Made by a program: the position numbers and the translations under genes | From: Caldifarciminota bacterium SM23_42 | Lineage (GTDB): Bacteria; Hydrothermota; Tepidihabitantia; SM23-42 | Assembly: GCA_001303785.1 (NCBI GenBank) | Contig: LJUJ01000021.1 | Coordinates: 1-58,952, forward strand | Direction of reading: 5' to 3' | DNA length: 58,952 bases | Shown here: positions 8,138 to 15,366 of the stretch, piece after piece | Layout of the letters: each line of letters opens with the position of its first letter | Position numbering within the stretch: the first letter of the stretch is position 1 | Notes under the pieces: model-generated | The model's database searches: none | What the model was told of the DNA's origin: nothing | Seen by the model: the letters and a program-made list of their open reading frames with translations, nothing else

Positions 8138-8950
8138 ATGACTTGTAGTTACGAGACGACTGCAATTGGCCGTCGCGATGAGGCTGCGATAATCAGTCGT
8201 GAAAAAGAGTTGCGCAATTGGTTTACGCACGGAAAAGACGAATTGATGCGGGAGATAGATGGCCTCGATATAGGATGGGGCGCGTCACAGCGGTGGGTTA
8301 CGTCCAGTATACCAGACATTGCGGCTGGATGGCATCTTGACTTCGCATGCGGTTACGGTACGTTTCTCGCTCAGGTCGGATGGCGGTTTCCAAGCGCCAA
8401 CTTGTTCGGACTCAACATAGACTACATTGGACCACATGCAAGTATCAAGAAATTGCTCCAAAAGGCGAAAGTCCGAGTTGTTCTAGTGCAGGCTGATGCT
8501 TGCGAAATGCCTTTTGCAGACCAATGTTTTGATTCAATTAGTTGTTTCTTGGGTTTGCAGGACATAGAGATCGGCTTCGGTAAAGATGGTGTGAGCAAAG
8601 CCGTTTCTGAAGCAGCCCGGGTATTGAAACCGGGAGGTTATCTGATACTCGTCGATGAATTTACGTTCGACGTCTTACTTACACTACTGCAGGAAGAAAG
8701 CATGAACGTAGTCTTGAAGGATCAGTTTGATTTGGATATCAAGTGGAGCCGGCCTGTTGCCGAAACAGCGATAAAGGTCTATAGTGAAGGTTGGGCAGTG
8801 CAGTCTAGGGTTGAAGGTGTAAGGGAAAGAGAAATAGTGCACAGCGAAACTTACATGCGCATGAAGGCCGATATGGAGCAACAACTCAGTGCTAAGGGAT
8901 TCTATACGCCACACGGCCCCGTGCGTATGATAGTGGCTAGAAAATTATGA
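8138..8950 (+). CDS. Class I SAM-dependent methyltransferase
   Basis: 270 aa. Motif I reads HLDFACGYGTFLAQVG (around residue 68), followed by an acidic strand (LFGLNIDY), DACEMPFADQCFDSISCFLG (motif II/III region) and AARVLKPGGYLILVDEF. These are the hallmarks of the UbiE/methyltransf_11 type. Substrate unknown. The start has no obvious ribosome binding site, and the gene sits 23 nt after its neighbour, so it probably depends on upstream transcription. It is one of five methyltransferase genes between 8138 and 30209. Confidence 0.8.
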   Translation: MTCSYETTAIGRRDEAAIISREKELRNWFTHGKDELMREIDGLDIGWGASQRWVTSSIPDIAAGWHLDFACGYGTFLAQVGWRFPSANLFGLNIDYIGPHASIKKLLQKAKVRVVLVQADACEMPFADQCFDSISCFLGLQDIEIGFGKDGVSKAVSEAARVLKPGGYLILVDEFTFDVLLTLLQEESMNVVLKDQFDLDIKWSRPVAETAIKVYSEGWAVQSRVEGVREREIVHSETYMRMKADMEQQLSAKGFYTPHGPVRMIVARKL

Positions 8951-8990
8951 GATACGGCCTGCCGTGCTGAAAGGAAAGGAATGAACTGTC

Positions 8991-9581
8991 ATGTTTCATG
9001 ATATACCTGCACCCATAAGAGATAGGATGATTTATCTCGAGAATTTGGATAAACAACACCGGCGTAAAAACACACCGTCGCATATCCGTCTCAGGCAGGT
9101 GCCCAGAGAGACAGGTAAGTTCCTTGCCTTGTTGGCCACGATGGCGCCTGATGGTGAGTATTTGGAGATAGGCACGAGTGGTGGATATTCTACGCTTTGG
9201 TTATCGCTCGCTTGCAGGAGATTGGGGAGGAAACTCACCACATTTGAAATACTCAGCGAGAAGGCTGATATTGCCCGCGATACTCTGCGTTTGGCTAAGA
9301 TTGAAGATTGTGTAGAATTGATTCAGGGTGATGCTAGAAAATACCTGGATGACTACAAGAAGATAGCCTTTTGCTTCCTTGATGCCGAGAAAGATGTCTA
9401 TGCCGAATGTTATGAGAAGATTGTACCGAACATGGTTGTGGATGGGATACTGGTAGCCGACAATGTAATCAGCCACAAAGAGATTCTCGAAAAAATGGTT
9501 GATAGTGTCCTGCATGATAATCGCGTAGATGCAGTGGTTATCCCGATTGGGAGCGGAGAGTTAGTGTGCGTGAAGCGATAG
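8991..9581 (+). CDS. O-methyltransferase-like SAM protein (class I)
   Basis: 196 aa. It fits the family-3/caffeoyl-CoA O-methyltransferase type: GEYLEIGTSGGYSTLWLSLA (SAM loop), TTFEILSEKADIARDTL, VELIQGDARKYL and FCFLDAEKDVYAECYE, then GGILVADNV-like GILVADNVISH. The DAEK and ADN segments hold the metal/substrate residues in this family. AAAGGAAAGGA precedes the ATG. The end overlaps the DUF6504 gene by 16 nt. Confidence 0.8.
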   Translation: MFHDIPAPIRDRMIYLENLDKQHRRKNTPSHIRLRQVPRETGKFLALLATMAPDGEYLEIGTSGGYSTLWLSLACRRLGRKLTTFEILSEKADIARDTLRLAKIEDCVELIQGDARKYLDDYKKIAFCFLDAEKDVYAECYEKIVPNMVVDGILVADNVISHKEILEKMVDSVLHDNRVDAVVIPIGSGELVCVKR

Positions 9582-9901
9582 ATAAGAAAGAGAAATTCGT
9601 AAGCGAATCTATCACCCCTGTTACCGGCACATTTGACACCGGTGCAATGGCCAGAGGCGAGCCGGGTCTGCCAGCGCAATTTGTGTGGCGGGAAACCAAG
9701 TACTCGGTTACTAAGATTCTGGATAAGTGGAAGGAATCATCACCTTGTAAGAGCGGCGGCAAAGAAAAATATGTGCGAAAGCATTGGTACAAAATAGAGA
9801 CTAAAAGCGGTGAAATAATGAACATTTATTTCGAACGCAAATCTTTGCCGAGGGGTCAGCGGAAAATAAGATGGTGGCTGTACTCAATAATCGAGGAGTG
9901 A
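9566..9901 (+). CDS. DUF6504-type small cytoplasmic protein
   Basis: 111 aa from a GTG inside the end of the O-methyltransferase gene. The central PAQFVWRETKYSVTKILDKWKE segment and the following HWYKIETKSGEIMNIYFER strand match the family I know as DUF6504, whose members often sit beside DNA-repair polymerase genes. No such gene is visible here. The first 30 residues are variable, so translation could start later. Function unknown. Confidence 0.65.
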   Translation: MREAIDKKEKFVSESITPVTGTFDTGAMARGEPGLPAQFVWRETKYSVTKILDKWKESSPCKSGGKEKYVRKHWYKIETKSGEIMNIYFERKSLPRGQRKIRWWLYSIIEE

Positions 9902-9915
9902 AGGGAGGCGACAAT

Positions 9916-10473
9916 ATGGCATGGATACGTGTCATAGATGAAAACAACGCTATGGGAGAGTTGAAGGAAACATACGAATTCGTAAGAAAGAGGCGGGGTA
10001 AGATATCGAACGTCATGCGTTTACACAGTCTGAATCCGAAAGCTATGCAGGCACATATTGAACTTTATCTGACATTAATGTTTGGCCAATCCGGTTTAGC
10101 CAGGGAGGACCGTGAGCTGATCGGCGTTGCAGTTTCCAGTGCTAATAATTGTGAATATTGTGTGCAACATCACGCAATGGCCTTGAATCACTATTGGAAG
10201 GATAATACACGAGTGAGGGCACTTACGCAGAAATGCGATTCGGCAGGTTTGCCAAACCGACAATATCATATGGCATTATATGCACGTAAATTGACCATGA
10301 CGCCCGGCAAGATTTCCAAAGAGGATATTGATACTCTACGGAAATGGGGTTTTTCTGATAATGATATCCTAGACATTAACCTCATCACCGCCTATTTTTG
10401 CTTCGTGAACCGCATCGTCATGGGGTTAGGTGCTGAATTCACACCGAGTGAGATGAGTGGGTATGAGTATTGA
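9916..10473 (+). CDS. Carboxymuconolactone decarboxylase/AhpD-like peroxidase-related protein
   Basis: 185 aa from the ATG 6-7 nt after GGGAGG. The AhpD active-site signature CEYCVQHH (around residues 76-83) contains the CxxC pair and downstream His of alkylhydroperoxidase-like CMD proteins. It is preceded by the REDRELIGVAVSSANN helix. Such proteins reduce peroxides using a dithiol relay; the partner is not evident. It fits the other thiol and redox proteins in the window (BCP at 17447, flavodoxin at 22055). Confidence 0.85.
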   Translation: MAWIRVIDENNAMGELKETYEFVRKRRGKISNVMRLHSLNPKAMQAHIELYLTLMFGQSGLAREDRELIGVAVSSANNCEYCVQHHAMALNHYWKDNTRVRALTQKCDSAGLPNRQYHMALYARKLTMTPGKISKEDIDTLRKWGFSDNDILDINLITAYFCFVNRIVMGLGAEFTPSEMSGYEY

Positions 10474-10542
10474 CATGTCATTCTGGCTCCCCATTCACGG
10501 CCAGTGGCAAAGCAGAACTTCCTACTGGTTGTTTGTTTATGC

Positions 10543-10570
10543 TTGACAGCCCAACCCAAAGCAATATAAT
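10543..10570 (+). promoter_or_regulatory. Near-consensus promoter giving a leaderless PaaX transcript
   Basis: TTGACA (10543-10548), 16-bp spacer, TATAAT (10565-10570): both boxes are perfect consensus. The ATG of the next gene begins at 10576, only 5 nt after the -10 box. The transcript should therefore start at or next to the start codon, with no room for a ribosome binding site. Confidence 0.75.
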
Positions 10571-10575
10571 ATAGT

Positions 10576-11439
10576 ATGTCAAAATATAAACGGATATATG
10601 AAAAACAACATAAAAAGATTCAGGCACGGTTCTCGACGATCATATATACATTGTTCGGAGCCTTTATTATCCCTCGTGGTGGTCAGGCGCATGTGGCCAG
10701 CCTGATAAAGCTTGTTCGTCCTTTGGGTTTTTCTGCTAATGCGATACGACTCGGTCTCTCGCGGATGTCCAGAAAAGGTGTGTTCAAGGTCCGTAAGGTC
10801 GGCCGTCGTAGCTATTATTCATTGAGCACAAAAGGCTTTAGATGGATGGAACAAGGAAGGGTGCGCGCCTTCGTTTTTGAGCCCAAATCGTGGGATGGAA
10901 GATGGCGCTTGGTTGTCTACAATGTTCCGGAGAAACTGCGTGTTCTACGGGATAGGCTCAGGTTCAAACTGCACAGCCTGGGTTTTGCTAATCTGAGTAC
11001 TTCCCTTTGGATTTCACCCTATGATTTTTTCTCAGAGATTGAGACTTTCACTGAGGGTAAAAAGATGTCCAGATACATTGAGACGTTTGAGGCCGAGTAT
11101 AAGGGGAAACGTAAGATAAAAGAATTGGTGGCCGTTGTATGGCAATTGGATGAGCTGGCGAGGCGGTATCAGGCGTTCATTCGCAAATACTCAGTCATGT
11201 ATGCAAGACACAAGCGGCCTGCACGGGCAGGTAGATCGATAGACCTTGCCGATTGCTTCGGAAAAAGGTTCTGTATTTCGGCTGAATATGTTGCGCTCAG
11301 ATTGGATGACCCGATGCTACCATTAGAATTGTTATCTAAGGACTGGCCTGGTATCGAAGCCCAGAGACTATACAGGAAGATGTGCGATTCGTTAAAAACT
11401 CCAGCCGACGAGTTCGTGGATTTGGTGTTAAAAAGATGA
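10576..11439 (+). CDS. PaaX-like transcriptional regulator
   Basis: 287 aa. It has an N-terminal winged-helix region (FSANAIRLGLSRMSRKGVFKVRKVGRRSYYSLSTKGF, residues about 55-90), the central PaaX domain (WDGRWRLVVYNVPEKLRVLRDRLRFKLHSLGFANLSTSLWISP) and the PaaX-type C-terminal domain. PaaX represses phenylacetate catabolism in other bacteria by sensing phenylacetyl-CoA. No paa genes are present, so the effector here is open. The start is directly behind a TATAAT box. The stop overlaps the next ATG (ATGA), so it probably controls its own operon with the BPL_N and peptidase genes. Confidence 0.88.
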   Translation: MSKYKRIYEKQHKKIQARFSTIIYTLFGAFIIPRGGQAHVASLIKLVRPLGFSANAIRLGLSRMSRKGVFKVRKVGRRSYYSLSTKGFRWMEQGRVRAFVFEPKSWDGRWRLVVYNVPEKLRVLRDRLRFKLHSLGFANLSTSLWISPYDFFSEIETFTEGKKMSRYIETFEAEYKGKRKIKELVAVVWQLDELARRYQAFIRKYSVMYARHKRPARAGRSIDLADCFGKRFCISAEYVALRLDDPMLPLELLSKDWPGIEAQRLYRKMCDSLKTPADEFVDLVLKR

Positions 11440-12221
11440 AGAGGACTCACTGGGTTTCTGTTATTTTACTGCTCCTTTGCACATGCAGCAAACAAATACA
11501 GGCGGCCGACATCGCCCTTTATTCGGACCGGGGTACTGGTGAAGTCTGCGTCATCGCGACGGTGCGCATGTTTGAATGGATCGGATACAAGGTGGCGTTA
11601 ATCGATGCGGATTTCATCAATAACCGAGACCTCAACGATTTTCGAATAGTCTGTTTTCCGGGTGGTAATATGTATCAATACGCACAGGATATCACTTCGT
11701 CGGGTATGGAAAAGGTCAGAGAGTTCATCAATAATGGTGGCGGTTACATCGGGATCTGTGGCGGAGCGTATTTCACTGGTCGGCGTGTCAAATGGCAAGG
11801 CAGACAACTTCCGATGTCACCACTCGCGATATTCCCGGGAACAACTCAAGGACCAGTTGATGATATCGCACCCTACCCTGATTGTGTCATGTGTAAGATT
11901 AAAATAACTGATCATCAGCACCCAGTTGTTCAAACAGAGCCGGATAGTGCATGGATCATGTACTGTTATGGACCGATGTTACTGCCGGATAGTGGTGCGG
12001 ATGTCCAAATACTGGGTGAATATGATTCAGTCGGTAAACCTGCGGTCATCGCATTTGCGTATGGTGCGGGCAGAGTGTTTATAATTGGTACCCATCCAGA
12101 GGTAGAGGAAGATAGTGACCGCGATGGAATCGCTTTCGGCGATGATTTTAATGATAAGGGTTCGGATTGGGAATTGATGAGAAAAGCGACCCTGTGGTGT
12201 TTAGGAGAATTGGATGACTAA
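11436..12221 (+). CDS. Exported BPL_N/glutamine-amidotransferase-like protein
   Basis: About 261 aa. The ATG at 11436 overlaps the PaaX stop by 4 nt and opens with a signal peptide (MKRTHWVSVILLLLCTC...IQA|AD). The mature domain matches the biotin-protein-ligase N-terminal/class I amidotransferase fold: FRIVCFPGGNMYQYAQDI, then GGGYIGICGGAYF, whose Cys occupies the nucleophile elbow, and GAGRVFIIGTHPEVEED near the end with His and Glu of a possible triad. Such secreted proteins are common but uncharacterised. Overlap with both neighbours indicates translational coupling. Confidence 0.75.
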   Translation: MKRTHWVSVILLLLCTCSKQIQAADIALYSDRGTGEVCVIATVRMFEWIGYKVALIDADFINNRDLNDFRIVCFPGGNMYQYAQDITSSGMEKVREFINNGGGYIGICGGAYFTGRRVKWQGRQLPMSPLAIFPGTTQGPVDDIAPYPDCVMCKIKITDHQHPVVQTEPDSAWIMYCYGPMLLPDSGADVQILGEYDSVGKPAVIAFAYGAGRVFIIGTHPEVEEDSDRDGIAFGDDFNDKGSDWELMRKATLWCLGELDD

Positions 12222-14127
12222 TAGACAAAAGCAACACGGCTATGGTTCCTGGCGTTCTCCGATTACGGCTGAGCTTGTCGCAAGACAGAGCATAAGATTC
12301 GGGGATTTGCTGGTTGATGGAAAAGTTTTGTACTGGGTGGAGAGCCGCCCCGCTGAAAAGGGCAGAAGTGTTATTGTTCAACATACACCGGATGGCCGGA
12401 CGTGTGATGTAATACATACTCCTTTTAGCGCGCGGAGCCGAGTTCACGAGTATGGTGGTGGTGCTTTCACAGTGAGTAAAGGCGTCATATATTTCGTCAA
12501 TTTTGATGATCAGCGCATCTATACAAAAGACGTCGCTGGTGCCATACATCCAGTTACATCCGAGGATGGTAATCGGTACGCTGATCTAGTCGTTGATGAG
12601 ATGCGCAACAGGATAATATGCATACAAGAGGCGCATGGGGAAACAGCTAAAGAACCGGTGAATAGTATTATTAGTATAGATATCACGGGCACGGCAAATC
12701 CACAGGTACTGGTTTCGGGTAATGATTTCTACTCTTCGCCTCGTGTGAGCCCAAATGGTAAGCTGCTTGCCTGGCTTACCTGGAATCATCCTAATATGCC
12801 GTGGGACGGTACTGAATTGTGGATAGCAGAAGTTGATGCGGCAGGAGCACTGGCAAATCCGCGCAAGGTGGCCGGTGGCTTTTCTGAATCCATTTTTCAG
12901 CCTGAGTGGTCGCCCGATAACGTACTCCATTTCGTTTCAGATAAAAACGGCTGGTGGAATATCTACAGGTATTCAGGAGGGGCGGCTGAGATCTTGGTCA
13001 AAATGGAAGCTGAATTTGCTATGCCGCAATGGGTCTTCGGTCTGTCCACGTACGGGTTGATTGGTCGTGATCGGGTTGCTTGTACTTTCAACCGAAAAGG
13101 CATTTGGCAATTGGCGATGATTGATGTTAAGACACGGAAATTGCAGCTTGTCGACACGTCTTATAATGATATTACACATTTGAGGACAGCCAATGATTGG
13201 ATTGTTTTCTATGGAGGTTCGCCCACTGAAGGATTGTCCGTGATTAGACATAACGCGTCGACTGGCGAGGCGCGTGTTATTCGGTTCTCAGAAGAATCGT
13301 CTGTTGATCCTGGATACATATCCATACCCGAGTCGATCGAATTTGACACAACTGATGGTATGAAGGCTCACGGTTTCCTTTATCGACCAAAAAACAAAGA
13401 CTACACTGAATCCGGAAATGAACGGCCACCATTGATAGTCATCACGCACGGTGGCCCGACTTCTTGTAGCTATGCTTCGTTAGATCTGAAAATCCAGTTC
13501 TGGACGAGCCGTGGTTTTGCTGTCTTGGATGTGAATTATGGTGGCAGTACAGGTTTCGGACGTCCCTATCGTGAAAGGCTCAAGGGTAAGTGGGGCATCG
13601 TGGATGTTGACGATTGCGTCAACGGAGTCAGATATCTGATGAAGAAAAACCTTGTTGATGGTGAAAGAGTCATCATCCGTGGAGGCAGCGCAGGTGGTTA
13701 TACCACGCTTGCCGCACTCACGTATCGTAATTTATTTAAAGCCGGTGCTAGTTACTACGGGGTAAGTGATCTGGCGGCGCTTGCCAGAGAAACCCACAAG
13801 TTCGAGTCACGATATCTAGATAGCCTTGTTGGTCCGTACCCGGAAGCCAAAAAAATCTACAGGGAACGTTCACCCATCAACTACACAGAACACCTTTCGG
13901 CACCCATAATATTCTTCCAGGGGCTCGATGATAAGGTAGTGCCACCGAATCAGGCCGAGAAAATGGTAAAGGCGTTACGTGAAAGGAGAATACCGGTGGC
14001 TTACATGGCTTTCCAAGGCGAACAACACGGTTTTCGTAAAGCTGAGAACCTGAAGCGTTGTTTGGAAGCCGAACTGTATTTTTACTCCCGTGTTTTTGGT
14101 TTTAGGTTACGTGAAGACATAGCCTAG
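12214..14127 (+). CDS. S9-family prolyl oligopeptidase-like serine peptidase
   Basis: 637 aa with an N-terminal beta-propeller (WD40-like PD40 repeats such as SPRVSPNGKLLAWLTW) and a C-terminal alpha/beta hydrolase. The catalytic triad is visible: Ser492 in GGSAGGY, Asp573 in GLDDKVVP and His605 in GEQHGF. There is no signal peptide, so it is cytoplasmic. Acylaminoacyl-peptidase or dipeptidyl-aminopeptidase activity on short peptides is the family expectation. It overlaps the preceding gene by 8 nt and ends the PaaX-led operon. Confidence 0.92.
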   Translation: MTNRQKQHGYGSWRSPITAELVARQSIRFGDLLVDGKVLYWVESRPAEKGRSVIVQHTPDGRTCDVIHTPFSARSRVHEYGGGAFTVSKGVIYFVNFDDQRIYTKDVAGAIHPVTSEDGNRYADLVVDEMRNRIICIQEAHGETAKEPVNSIISIDITGTANPQVLVSGNDFYSSPRVSPNGKLLAWLTWNHPNMPWDGTELWIAEVDAAGALANPRKVAGGFSESIFQPEWSPDNVLHFVSDKNGWWNIYRYSGGAAEILVKMEAEFAMPQWVFGLSTYGLIGRDRVACTFNRKGIWQLAMIDVKTRKLQLVDTSYNDITHLRTANDWIVFYGGSPTEGLSVIRHNASTGEARVIRFSEESSVDPGYISIPESIEFDTTDGMKAHGFLYRPKNKDYTESGNERPPLIVITHGGPTSCSYASLDLKIQFWTSRGFAVLDVNYGGSTGFGRPYRERLKGKWGIVDVDDCVNGVRYLMKKNLVDGERVIIRGGSAGGYTTLAALTYRNLFKAGASYYGVSDLAALARETHKFESRYLDSLVGPYPEAKKIYRERSPINYTEHLSAPIIFFQGLDDKVVPPNQAEKMVKALRERRIPVAYMAFQGEQHGFRKAENLKRCLEAELYFYSRVFGFRLREDIA

Positions 14128-14162
14128 ATCGTAATCGATAACATTTGAGTATCCATTTTGCA

Positions 14163-14187
14163 TAGTCAAGACTTCGAGGTCTGACTA
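14163..14187. other. Hairpin with single-base bulge before the TRAP promoter
   Basis: TAGTC-A-AGAC / GTCT-GACTA with a 6-nt loop (14173-14178): a 9-bp stem with one bulged A. No T-run follows, so it is not a standard intrinsic terminator. It ends 10 bp before the -35 box of the TRAP promoter and could be an operator or a 3' end structure of the peptidase mRNA. Confidence 0.35.
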
Positions 14188-14197
14188 CAGGCGTAGC

Positions 14198-14225
14198 TTG
14201 ACAATGCACTATATGTGATTAGAAT
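14198..14225 (+). promoter_or_regulatory. Sigma70-type promoter of the TRAP operon
   Basis: TTGACA (14198-14203), 16-bp spacer, TAGAAT (14220-14225). Predicted start near 14232, giving a leader of about 40 nt with GAGGAGG (14259-14265) before the GTG start. Confidence 0.6.
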
Positions 14226-14271
14226 ATCACATCAGTGTATCGCTAGCCTTATAAACGCGAGGAGGATATTT

Positions 14272-15273
14272 GTGCAAAAACTGAGTTTCGTATTGGCAGT
14301 GCCAGTCATCGTGAGCATGTGTTTTGTTGGTTGTGGAGCAAAGGAAACTCGTTTTGTCACAATAGGTACTGGAGGCGTGACTGGTCTCTATTATCCCACG
14401 GGTGGAGCAATAAGCAGGATGTTGAACAAAAGATTCAAGCAGTTCGGGATCAAGGCGACAGTGGAATCGACTAGCGGTTCGGTGTTTAATATTAACGCTG
14501 TAATACAGGGTGATATGGAATTCGGGATTGCTCAATCAGACAGGCAGTATCAAGCATACCATGGCCTCGCCGAATGGTCTGAGTCAGGACCCCAAGCCGA
14601 CCTGAGAGCCGTATTCTCCATACATGCCGAGCCTATCACACTGGTCGTATCAGAGCAGTGTGGCATAAGAGACATCGGCGATATGCGCGGGAAGCGAATA
14701 AATCTTGGGAATCCCGGTTCCGGGCAACTGCAGAATTCCAGAGATGTATTGGCTGCGGCTCGTCTTTCGGAAAACGATATATCGGCTGAATATGTCAAGG
14801 CGGTCGAAGCACCCGGACTTCTTCAGGACGAACGTCTCGATGGCTTTTTCTACACTGTCGGACATCCAAACGGCAATATTAAGGAAGCGACGTCGGGAAG
14901 AATCAAGGTGCGTATTGTACCGATCCGGGGTGAGAAAATAGACAAAATGGTCGAAGATTATCCGTATTACGCGAAGGCGTTGATCCCCCATTCATTTTAC
15001 CCGCGTGCTTTGAACTCTGAAGATATAGAGACAATCGGCGTTAAGGCGACGTTCGTCACGTCGAGAGATGTTGATGAGGCGTTAGTATACGCTTTGGCCA
15101 AAGTCGTCTTTGAGAATCTGGAAGATTTCAAATCATTGCACCCGGCTTACAAATATCTTACCCGACAGAATATGCTACAGGGGCTCACCGCACCGGTCCA
15201 TCGGGGAGCCATGAGATACTATCGAGAGGTCGGTCTTGATGAAAATATCGAGCATGAATTAATTGTCGACTAG
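14272..15273 (+). CDS. TAXI-family TRAP transporter solute-binding lipoprotein
   Basis: 333 aa. The GTG at 14272 is chosen because GAGGAGG lies 6 nt upstream and it directly opens a lipoprotein signal peptide (lipobox FVGC, Cys21). The mature part starts with FVTIGTGGVTGLYYPTGGAI, the TAXI-type signature, followed by GSVFNINAVIQGDMEFGIAQSD and GKRINLGNPGSG. It captures a substrate, often a dicarboxylate or glutamate-like compound, outside the cytoplasmic membrane for the permease encoded at 15367. The substrate cannot be read from sequence. Confidence 0.92.
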   Translation: MQKLSFVLAVPVIVSMCFVGCGAKETRFVTIGTGGVTGLYYPTGGAISRMLNKRFKQFGIKATVESTSGSVFNINAVIQGDMEFGIAQSDRQYQAYHGLAEWSESGPQADLRAVFSIHAEPITLVVSEQCGIRDIGDMRGKRINLGNPGSGQLQNSRDVLAAARLSENDISAEYVKAVEAPGLLQDERLDGFFYTVGHPNGNIKEATSGRIKVRIVPIRGEKIDKMVEDYPYYAKALIPHSFYPRALNSEDIETIGVKATFVTSRDVDEALVYALAKVVFENLEDFKSLHPAYKYLTRQNMLQGLTAPVHRGAMRYYREVGLDENIEHELIVD

Positions 15274-15321
15274 GTTGCATGGATGCATTACTGAGATGTA
15301 TGTGTCGATCATAATCGCGCG

Positions 15322-15347
15322 GTGGGTCTTCAGTGCCCACTTTTTTT
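15322..15347 (+). terminator. Terminator-like hairpin between TRAP genes (possible attenuator)
   Basis: GTGGG (15322-15326) pairs with CCCAC (15336-15340), extended by one T-G pair, and is followed directly by seven T (15341-15347). It lies between the binding protein and the permease of one transporter. Partial read-through would give more binding protein than permease. Confidence 0.55.
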
Positions 15348-15366
15348 ATCTCACATTAGCTGAAAT

